From: Candidatus Iainarchaeum sp.
GTDB lineage: Archaea; Iainarchaeota; Iainarchaeia; Iainarchaeales; UBA10191
Assembly: GCA_030649735.1 (NCBI GenBank)
Contig: JAUSFL010000035.1
Coordinates: 1 to 64,000, forward strand
Direction of reading: 5' to 3'
DNA: 64,000 bases
Both the position numbers and the translations under genes were made by a program. This document shows, piece by piece, positions 1-5,817 of the stretch. The notes below the pieces were generated by a model. That model searched no databases and was not told the origin of the DNA. It was given only the letters and a program-made list of their open reading frames with translations. Each line of letters opens with the position of its first letter. Position 1 is the first letter of the stretch.

Positions 1-2
1 AT

Positions 3-437
3 GAAGAATCATATTTCAAAATCTCAAAAATCGAGGTTGTTTTAGAGCCTTACCCTAAAGGCACAGTTCCTGAAGCCCCGTTGTATGTGGACATGGGCGG
101 CGTGAAAAAAGTTTCACAGCTTGAGGCATTGATTGCAAAGAAGATTAATGGCGAGGAAAATTATGGCGGCGTAATTGCCTACAATGACATTGATGCACTT
201 TGGGGCGAGCCGGACTGGAAAATCTCTAGCGCAAATTACATTGTAGTCTATGACTTGCCTGAAGGCCAAGTTTGGCTTGACTTCAGCAAAGATAGCAGCG
301 GGCCTTCAACCTTAAGCCATGCATTGGTTTTCAAGAAAGGCCAGTCCGCAAAATTCTTGTTTGATTACTTTTTCAAGACTGCCGCAAAGTTTAACGAAAA
401 CGCATATTCAGAGCATGGCTTTAGCGTGTTTGACTAA
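3..437 (+). CDS. Unknown protein, 5' end outside the window
   Basis: The reading frame is open from base 3 (EESYFKISKIEVV...), well upstream of the TTG at 81 that the ORF track uses, so the true start lies before the window. About 145 residues are visible. The visible part is soluble-looking, with mixed alpha/beta character, no membrane segment and no motif I recognise. The sequence upstream of 81 reads as ordinary coding sequence, which is why I treat this as a truncated gene rather than a short one. No function is proposed. Confidence 0.75.
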   Translation, partial: EESYFKISKIEVVLEPYPKGTVPEAPLYVDMGGVKKVSQLEALIAKKINGEENYGGVIAYNDIDALWGEPDWKISSANYIVVYDLPEGQVWLDFSKDSSGPSTLSHALVFKKGQSAKFLFDYFFKTAAKFNENAYSEHGFSVFD

Positions 438-452
438 AAGCGGGCTTTGCAA

Positions 453-953
453 ATGAAAAACATGGGCGACTTTGACTATTTGCCTTACTGCATTCCCTGC
501 AAGGCCTGGTGCTGCCATTCTGAAAATCCTTTTGCCTCAAAAAGCGAGCTCAAAGGGCTTTCAATATCAAAAATAACCCATAAGAAAAACACTGACTGCG
601 TTTTTTTGAAGGACTCAAAGTGCAAAAAGCATGCCTTAAGGCCTTTTGAATGCAGGATTTTCCCGTTTGACGTCAAGGAAATTGATGGGGAATTGTGGTG
701 GGTTTTGTGGAAAAACTGCCCGGCGTCCTCAAAGCTTCCGGCAAAAGAATTCGTCAAGTTTTTTGAGAAAGAATACCCAAAAAAATGGGGTTTGAAATAT
801 GTAAAAGACTATGTAAATTACCACAAGAAGGCCGAGCCCGCAAAATATTCTGGATTAAAGTTCAAAAAACTGAAAAGGCTTGACTGGAATATTTTGAAAA
901 AAAAAGGAAAAGAAAATTGCGTGAGATTTTCGGTTTTGTTTCCGATACCATAA
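453..953 (+). CDS. YkgJ/CxxCxxCC-type metal-chelating protein
   Basis: The N-terminal half carries a cysteine pattern typical of the YkgJ (UPF0153) zinc/iron-chelating family: CIPCKAWCC near residue 15, then DCVFL...CKKH..RPFECRIFPF. The RPxxCRxFPF segment is a family hallmark. The function of the family is poorly known; some members are thought to bind an Fe or Zn ion or cluster. The C-terminal third is Lys-rich. The track starts at a TTG at 447; I prefer the ATG at 453, two codons later. It lies 15 nt after the preceding gene and may share its transcript. Confidence 0.75.
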   Translation: MKNMGDFDYLPYCIPCKAWCCHSENPFASKSELKGLSISKITHKKNTDCVFLKDSKCKKHALRPFECRIFPFDVKEIDGELWWVLWKNCPASSKLPAKEFVKFFEKEYPKKWGLKYVKDYVNYHKKAEPAKYSGLKFKKLKRLDWNILKKKGKENCVRFSVLFPIP

Positions 954-1065
954 AGTATTTAAATATCTACAACTGTAATATTGTTGCCTTTTGTAAAGAA
1001 ACGATGGCTCCCAATGCAATCGTTTTTTTGTTAACCTTAGCGAAAGCTAACCGGGGTGTAGTTTA
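953..1065 (+). promoter_or_regulatory. Promoter and structured 5' leader of the dacZ-like gene
   Basis: TAAAGTATTTAAATA at about 953-967 is a strong archaeal BRE/TATA match and is identical over 15 nt to the ftsZ promoter at 22541. Transcription should start near 985-992, leaving a leader of about 75-80 nt. The leader holds two perfect hairpins: AAACGAT/ATCGTTT (999-1005 with 1019-1025, followed by a T run) and TTAGC-GAAA-GCTAA (1037-1050, GNRA tetraloop). Most genes here have far shorter leaders, so a regulatory role is possible. The Shine-Dalgarno ggggtg follows at 1053-1058. Confidence 0.55.
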
Positions 1066-1746
1066 GTGTTTGGTTTTATTTTATCAGCCGTGGCTCAAAA
1101 AGAAGAGGAAAAGAACATGCTTGCCTTGCTTGAAAAAAGCAAGGATTTCAAGAGCCTTTCAAAATTTGAGAAAGTGCAGGCAATCAGCATTCAAATTGCT
1201 TCAGAAGTCGTAAAGCAAGGCGAAGGCTCTTTAATAGTCATTGGCAAAACCAAAAGCTATCATTCTATCTTTCCAAACTTTTTCAAAAAAGGCAAGACAA
1301 GCATTTTTGACGCGGGCATGGAAAAAGTGCTGATTAAGCTTGCCCAAGTGGATGGCGCAATAGTTCTGGACAATTCGGGCTTTATTCAGGCTTACGGCGC
1401 GCGCATTACGAAATCCTCGACTTTCAAGGGCGCTGGAACAAGGCATTCTGCAGCCAAGGGAATTTCGCAGGAAAAAGGCGTTATTGCAATTCTTTCTTCA
1501 GAAGAAGACAAAGTAGTGAGGATTTTCAAGGGCGGCACAGTAGTTGCTGAAATAAACCCTAACACTAAAGGCGTTGAAAGCAGTGTCTCAAAGCTTGTAA
1601 AATTCGTTAATTCGCCGGACGGCGCTGTTGCCGCAGGAGCCGCCATTGCAATTCCTTTCTTGAGCATTCCAGGAGTCATTGTTTTTGCAGGCTCTTATTA
1701 CGTTGCAAAAAACATACTGAAGCTCACCCAAAAAGGGCAAAAGTAA
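1066..1746 (+). CDS. dacZ: Diadenylate cyclase, DacZ-like (DisA_N/DAC domain)
   Basis: Predicted to join two ATP into cyclic di-AMP. The DAC domain spans about residues 45-175 and shows the DGA motif (QVDGAIVLDNSG, 96-98) and the RHR-type motif as GTRHSAA (124-130), in which the third position is Ser rather than the usual Arg. Residues about 188-222 form one or two hydrophobic segments, so the C-terminus probably sits in or on the membrane. The GTG start at 1066 is preceded by ggggtg at the spacing seen for ftsZ. An ATG at 1117 after an A/G-rich stretch is the alternative. In haloarchaea DacZ is the sole c-di-AMP synthase. Confidence 0.85.
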   Translation: MFGFILSAVAQKEEEKNMLALLEKSKDFKSLSKFEKVQAISIQIASEVVKQGEGSLIVIGKTKSYHSIFPNFFKKGKTSIFDAGMEKVLIKLAQVDGAIVLDNSGFIQAYGARITKSSTFKGAGTRHSAAKGISQEKGVIAILSSEEDKVVRIFKGGTVVAEINPNTKGVESSVSKLVKFVNSPDGAVAAGAAIAIPFLSIPGVIVFAGSYYVAKNILKLTQKGQK

Positions 1747-1788
1747 AGCCCAGAAAGTTTTAATAATTCTGGATTCTTATTCTAGAAC

Positions 1789-2250
1789 ATGAGCATTTAC
1801 AATAAGGGCTTTGACTTTAATTTTAGCTTGGGCCGGGCAAAAACAATAATCATTGCCGGCCTGGTGGTATTGTTTGCTGTTTTTGCATTGTACACGTTGT
1901 ACAATTTGTTCACTCAAAGCCCTTTGGAAGTCAGGTTTGAGCAAAACCCTTGGAAGCAAGGCGAGCTGCAGTCAAACCTCTTGTTTGTCAAAGTCGCAAA
2001 CATTACTGGCAAGAATGTAAAGCTCGCTGTGCTTGAAGTCAGGCCGCGCGCTTTCAATTCAATCATAATTTTGCCTCACAACGCGAGAATTTCAGAGACT
2101 TTGGCGCCAAACGACAGCAGAATTTTGGCTTTTGACATTCGCAAGGCATTCCCGCAACAGGCCTTGCCTCCAGGAAAGTACACTATAGACCTCACTGTCT
2201 CTTTTGACGGGAAAGAGTATGTTTCAGAAACCGTGCTTGAAGTTGAGTAA
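1789..2250 (+). CDS. Membrane-anchored protein with extracellular beta domain
   Basis: A single transmembrane helix (IIIAGLVVLFAVFALYTLYNLF, about residues 19-41) follows a short basic cytoplasmic tail. The remaining about 110 residues look like an Ig-like or CARDB-like beta domain (alternating hydrophobic strands, PPGKYTIDLTVSFDGKEY). Such proteins usually sit on the outer face of the archaeal membrane. It lies 42 nt behind dacZ in the same direction and may be cotranscribed, although gttttaataattc in the gap could be its own TATA box. No specific function is assigned. Confidence 0.7.
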   Translation: MSIYNKGFDFNFSLGRAKTIIIAGLVVLFAVFALYTLYNLFTQSPLEVRFEQNPWKQGELQSNLLFVKVANITGKNVKLAVLEVRPRAFNSIIILPHNARISETLAPNDSRILAFDIRKAFPQQALPPGKYTIDLTVSFDGKEYVSETVLEVE

Positions 2251-2265
2251 GTTTCCAAAAATTCT

Positions 2266-3024
2266 TTAAAAAAGTATTCTGCCGGCTTTTTGCATGATTG
2301 GGCTGATTATTTCGTCGCCTTTCATTGTCCTGATGCGGACTTCTTCAATTCCTTGGATTTGCCTTGCAGTCTTCAAGAGCTTTTCATAGCTTGGTGAAGG
2401 GCAGCCTTCAACTTCTTTTCCCAGAGTTCCTTCGCTTCCAATGAATTGCTGCAGCACAAAGCGTTTTGCGCCTTTAAGCTGGCGTGAAAGCTCGAGCACG
2501 TCGCGGTGAGAGTGAAGAGCCGGAACAAAAGTCATCCTGAACTCGTAGTCATTGCAGTAGAATTTTGTGGCCTGAATGCTTCTCCACACTTCTTCAATGT
2601 TAACGCGCTTTCCAGTGATTTTAAAGTAGGAGTAATCGTTGATTTGGCTTTTCAAGTCTATTGAAACAAAGTCCACAAGGCCTTTTCCGAGGATTTCTTC
2701 AAGCAAGACGCTGTCAGAGCCGTTAGTGTCAAGCTTTACTTCAAAGCCTTCGGCTTTGAGCACTTGCAAGAATTCGACAAGCTTTTTTCCCTGCAGTAAT
2801 GGCTCTCCGCCAGAAATCACTACGGAATTCACTTCAGGAAAGCCGTTGAACAATTCCTGCAGTATTTTTTCTTGCGGGATTGTTTCCAAGTTTTCAGAAT
2901 CGGCAATTATTGAATGCGCGTAGCAGTACTTGCATTCGAAATTGCAGCCTGGAGCGTACACAACTGAACTTTTTCTTCCAGGCCATGCCGTAAGGCTTTG
3001 CGGAAAGAATGCCGCTATCTGCAT
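2266..3024 (-). CDS. nrdG: Anaerobic RNR-activating radical SAM protein (NrdG-like), copy 1
   Basis: Radical SAM enzyme with the cluster motif CNFECKYC and the SAM-binding segment ISGGEPLLQ. The opening QSLTAWPGRKSSVVYAPGCNF matches NrdG/PflA-type activases, which place the glycyl radical on NrdD. The track begins at 3075, but TATA-like TTTTTAAAAA lies at about 3062-3072, inside that extension, so I choose the Met at 3024 (MQIAAFFPQSL). The C-terminal part (after about residue 150) is longer than in a minimal NrdG. A second NrdG-like gene lies directly upstream on the same strand. Confidence 0.85.
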   Translation of the reverse strand: MQIAAFFPQSLTAWPGRKSSVVYAPGCNFECKYCYAHSIIADSENLETIPQEKILQELFNGFPEVNSVVISGGEPLLQGKKLVEFLQVLKAEGFEVKLDTNGSDSVLLEEILGKGLVDFVSIDLKSQINDYSYFKITGKRVNIEEVWRSIQATKFYCNDYEFRMTFVPALHSHRDVLELSRQLKGAKRFVLQQFIGSEGTLGKEVEGCPSPSYEKLLKTARQIQGIEEVRIRTMKGDEIISPIMQKAGRILF

Positions 3025-3101
3025 AGTAAAACCAACTCTCAAGCAATTAGAATGCAGGTTCTTTTTAAAAATCATTTCTTTGGGTGGTTTATTTTTAAAT
3101 G

Positions 3102-3803
3102 CTAGTCCAAATTCCTGAATTCGACTTTTTTGACTTTTTTTTCAAGGACTTTCTTGAATTTTTCAAAATCCGCCAGGGAAAATTTTCTCGCATTTCTCAA
3201 ACTGCTGTCAATTAAGGTGTCGACTGGAACAAACTGCTGCAAATAATAAATTTTTGCGCCTTCCAAAAGTTCTGCGATTTTTTCAAAGTCTTCTTCCTTG
3301 TGGAATTCAGGCAATAGCGTGGTGCGGAATTCATATTCAATTTTTGAGTTTTTCAAGAGCTCGATGCTTTTTCTGATTTTGTCCAGTGGCGCAAGAACTC
3401 CGCAAATCCTTTCATAATTTTCCAAAGGCCCCTTAATGTCCATTGCAACATAATCAACCAGTCTTTTTTCAATCAATTCCTCAAGCATTTCGGGGTTTGT
3501 TCCATTAGTGTCCAGTTTTACCAAATAACCTATGGCTTTCACTTTTTCCAAAAATTCGGGCAGGTCTTTCTGCAGTGTTGGCTCGCCGCCCGAGACAACA
3601 ACGCCTTCAAGCACTTTTTTCCTTAAAGCCAGAAAATCAAGGTATTCTTGCACTGGAACTTCGCCTAATTCTTCATCGTCATTCACAATGCCTGAATTAT
3701 AGCAGAACCCGCACTTGAAATTGCAGCCTGGAGTGAAGGCAGTGCTTGCAAGCCTGTCCGGAAAGTCAAGTAGTGTTGTTTTTTGAATGCCTTTGATTCG
3801 CAT
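3102..3803 (-). CDS. nrdG: Anaerobic RNR-activating radical SAM protein (NrdG-like), copy 2
   Basis: MRIKGIQKTTLLDFPDRLASTAFTPGCNFKCGFCYN is the classic start of an archaeal or clostridial NrdG activase. CNFKCGFC binds the radical SAM cluster and VSGGEPTLQ contacts SAM. The 233-residue length is normal for this type. It and copy 1 share the LVDYVAMDIKGP / LVDFVSIDLKS block and the LQQF segment, so they are diverged paralogs. Its promoter contains TTTAAAGAAGTTTC, which also occurs in the nrdD promoter. It presumably activates the glycyl-radical domain encoded at 5670-5816. Confidence 0.88.
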   Translation of the reverse strand: MRIKGIQKTTLLDFPDRLASTAFTPGCNFKCGFCYNSGIVNDDEELGEVPVQEYLDFLALRKKVLEGVVVSGGEPTLQKDLPEFLEKVKAIGYLVKLDTNGTNPEMLEELIEKRLVDYVAMDIKGPLENYERICGVLAPLDKIRKSIELLKNSKIEYEFRTTLLPEFHKEEDFEKIAELLEGAKIYYLQQFVPVDTLIDSSLRNARKFSLADFEKFKKVLEKKVKKVEFRNLD

Positions 3804-3868
3804 AAAATACCATTAAAGAGAATATTGCTGAAACTTCTTTAAAGGGTTTGCAAGGCAACTGCCTTTTT

Positions 3869-4126
3869 CTAAAGCAGTCCTTTATGCCTGCATTCTTTTA
3901 TGAAGTCAAGCACTGCCGCATAATGCGTTTCTTCGTCATTTAGCTTGTATATTTTTTGAATTCTTCTTTTCCTAATTTCAAAAGACCGCAGCCAAATGGG
4001 ATTCTGCAATATTCTGCTTTGATAAAAGCCATCGCAAATTTGCCTGTTTTTTGCGGGATGGCCTGTCAAGCCAAGCGGGTGAGCCCTTAAAGCCTGCTTT
4101 TTTTGCGGTTTTCTGGCTTGCGGCAT
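3869..4126 (-). CDS. Small basic protein of the nrd island, unknown function
   Basis: An 85-residue frame starting at ATG 4126, 31 nt after the stop of the MazG-like gene. The track merges it into a 131-codon ORF whose first 46 codons overlap that gene in another frame and look non-coding. The C-terminal 60 residues read as a plausible helical, Arg/Lys-rich protein (RSFEIRKRRIQKIY, ETHYAAVLDFIKECRHKGLL). No family is recognised. Its position between nrdG and the MazG pair suggests cotranscription with the MazG-like genes. Existence is likely but not certain. Confidence 0.55.
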   Translation of the reverse strand: MPQARKPQKKQALRAHPLGLTGHPAKNRQICDGFYQSRILQNPIWLRSFEIRKRRIQKIYKLNDEETHYAAVLDFIKECRHKGLL

Positions 4127-4157
4127 AATTGTCAATAATTTGGCTTTAGAATGGCTT

Positions 4158-4841
4158 TTACTTGAATCTTCTGACAAACCTGTAAGGGCATTCGCAAGGC
4201 GCCTTGTGGCACACGTGGCAGTTGTTGAAGAAAAGCTTTGAAAGCTCTCCTGCAACGTCAACATTCAATGAATTGAAAACGCTCATTACTGTCGAGTAAT
4301 AGTCTGCTGCTTCCTTTACCGCGATTTCCAAATCGCAGTACCTTCTTTCTCCCCTGAAAGTCCAGACTGCTTCTGAAAGCTCTCCGAGCTCTTCAGCCAA
4401 ATGCAGGCCCGCGATTTCCAAAGTCCTTGCGCTTGCAGGATATATTTTGTTGAACATTTCCTGGAATTCGCGCATTGTTTTTGGTCTTTTGGATTCGTCA
4501 ATGATGACTTTCTTTCGCCCTTGCACTGCGTTTTTCTTGCACTCGCAAGGGGCTTTTCCGCAGTAAGAGCAAAGGTAAGGGAATCTTTGCCAGACTGCGT
4601 CTTCAACGTCAATGTGAAGCCTTGACATTGTGGAGCTGAACCAGCTTAATGAAATCAAGGCGTTTACTTTGGTTTTTTCCGCGTTTCCTTGGCGTATTCC
4701 TTTGATGCAGCGCATTGCGTGCCTTTGAATGTTGTTGAGCATTTCTGAAAGCTCGTAATCGCGGTCATTGGGCAGAAAATAGACTTCTTTCACGAATTCT
4801 TGAAAGTCATGAATGTTTCCGTTCTCTTGAAAACTTGCCAT
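4158..4841 (-). CDS. MazG-like protein with Cys clusters, paralog A
   Basis: The C-terminal half has the helical MazG-type core (HLAEELGELSEAV, then VKEAADYYSTVMSVF), the pattern of all-alpha NTP pyrophosphatases that bind Mg2+ through Glu/Asp. Two Cys groups flank it: CSYCGKAPCEC (about residue 90) and CHVCHKAPCEC near the C-terminus, probably metal sites. The N-terminal about 85 residues are helical and unassigned. The Met at 4841 aligns with the paralog's start and sits 25-30 nt below a TATA box (TTTAAAAAAAG). Catalysis on dNTPs is inference from the fold and the nrd neighbours. Confidence 0.65.
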   Translation of the reverse strand: MASFQENGNIHDFQEFVKEVYFLPNDRDYELSEMLNNIQRHAMRCIKGIRQGNAEKTKVNALISLSWFSSTMSRLHIDVEDAVWQRFPYLCSYCGKAPCECKKNAVQGRKKVIIDESKRPKTMREFQEMFNKIYPASARTLEIAGLHLAEELGELSEAVWTFRGERRYCDLEIAVKEAADYYSTVMSVFNSLNVDVAGELSKLFFNNCHVCHKAPCECPYRFVRRFK

Positions 4842-4901
4842 TAAGACAGCCTCTTGCATTCTTTTTTTAAACGCTCTTAAAATCCCTGAGTTTCTCCAAT
4901 T

Positions 4902-5585
4902 TCATTTGAATCTTAAAACAAGCCTGTAATCGCATTCGCAAGGCGATTTATGGCATGCAAAACAGTTATTGTCGAAGTTTTTTGCCAATTCTTTAGCCAG
5001 GTCAGTATTTAATGAGTTGAATATTCCAAAGACTGTTGACAGGTAATCTGCGGTTTCTTTCATGATTGTTTCAAAATCGCTGTTGCGCCTTTCTCCCCTG
5101 AAAGCAAGGATTGCGTCAGAGAGCTCGCCAAATTCTTCAGCCAAGTGAATGCCTGCAATTTCAAGGCTTCTTGAAGCCGGGGGGTAAATTCTTTTGAACA
5201 TTTCCTGGAATTCATGCATTGTTTTAGGCCTTTTGCTTTCAATCACGTCAACTTTTCTCCTTCCGGGAATTGATTCTGCCTTGCAAGTGCATGAAATGTT
5301 TCCGCAGTAAGAGCACAAGTAAGGAAACCTTTGCCAAAGCGCGTCTTCAATGTCAATGTGAAGCCTTGTCGCCATTGAAGTGTACCAGCTTAAAGAGCGC
5401 AAAAAATTAAGCTTGGCTTTCTCAGGATTTCCCTGGCGTATTCCCTTAATCCCTAAAGTGACAAACCTGTGGACATTCGCGAGCATTTCAGCCAATTCAA
5501 ACCCGCGGTCGTTCGGGAGGTCGTAGACTTCGTTGATGAATTGCTGGAATTCTTTAATGCTTCCGTTTTCTGGAAAATTAGCCAT
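4902..5585 (-). CDS. MazG-like protein with Cys clusters, paralog B
   Basis: Tandem paralog of the gene at 4158 with the same architecture along the whole length: a helical N-terminus with the PNDRGFELAEML segment, Cys group CSYCGNISCTC, MazG-like HLAEEFGELSDAI, and C-terminal CFACHKSPCEC. It has its own TATA box (CTTTTTAAAAAC, about 5606-5617) just upstream of a near-leaderless ATG. The shared promoter style and 60-nt gap indicate tandem duplication. A role in trimming or sensing nucleotides next to ribonucleotide reductase is plausible but unproven. Confidence 0.65.
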   Translation of the reverse strand: MANFPENGSIKEFQQFINEVYDLPNDRGFELAEMLANVHRFVTLGIKGIRQGNPEKAKLNFLRSLSWYTSMATRLHIDIEDALWQRFPYLCSYCGNISCTCKAESIPGRRKVDVIESKRPKTMHEFQEMFKRIYPPASRSLEIAGIHLAEEFGELSDAILAFRGERRNSDFETIMKETADYLSTVFGIFNSLNTDLAKELAKNFDNNCFACHKSPCECDYRLVLRFK

Positions 5586-5669
5586 TACAATTGCCTATTT
5601 AATTGTTTTTAAAAAGCCAAATATTAGTTTAAAAGGAATTTTTGGAAAGAAGAATGAAAGGCAGAATTT

Positions 5670-5816
5670 TCATTCTACCTTGTATGTTTTCCTGTCGCAG
5701 AATTCTTCTTTTTTTCCCGCATTCCAGTTCTGGATTGGCCTATAGTATCCGACAACTCGGGAATACACTTCTGTCTTTTCTCCGCATTCTATATTTCCTT
5801 CTTGTTCTTGTGTCAT
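5670..5816 (-). CDS. Separate glycyl-radical domain of anaerobic ribonucleotide reductase
   Basis: A 48-codon ORF too short for the track. It reads MTQEQEGNIECGEKTEV and then YSRVVGYYRPIQNWNAGKKE, the C-terminal end of class III ribonucleotide reductase. RVVGYYRP holds the glycine (Gly23) that carries the stable radical. The NrdD ORF at 5818 stops just before this domain. The small gene starts 1 nt after that stop in a different frame and has its own perfect Shine-Dalgarno (GGAGGT, 8 nt before ATG). I infer it supplies the radical domain in trans, as YfiD/GrcA does for pyruvate formate-lyase. A sequencing error is the alternative. Confidence 0.85.
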   Translation of the reverse strand: MTQEQEGNIECGEKTEVYSRVVGYYRPIQNWNAGKKEEFCDRKTYKVE

Positions 5817-5817
5817 A

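Noticed and set aside
1050-1085. A tRNA-like 5' end (ccggggtgtagtttagtg) upstream of dacZ, considered as a split tRNA half
   Set aside because: No anticodon stem, T arm or matching 3' acceptor follows; ggggtg is better explained as the Shine-Dalgarno of the GTG start.
3025-3075. 17-residue extension of NrdG copy 1
   Set aside because: It contains the likely TATA box, and family similarity begins after the Met at 3024.
4127-4264. First 46 codons of the 131-codon ORF at 3869-4264
   Set aside because: They overlap the MazG-like gene in another frame with Ser/Thr-rich shadow composition; the ATG at 4126 starts the plausible part.
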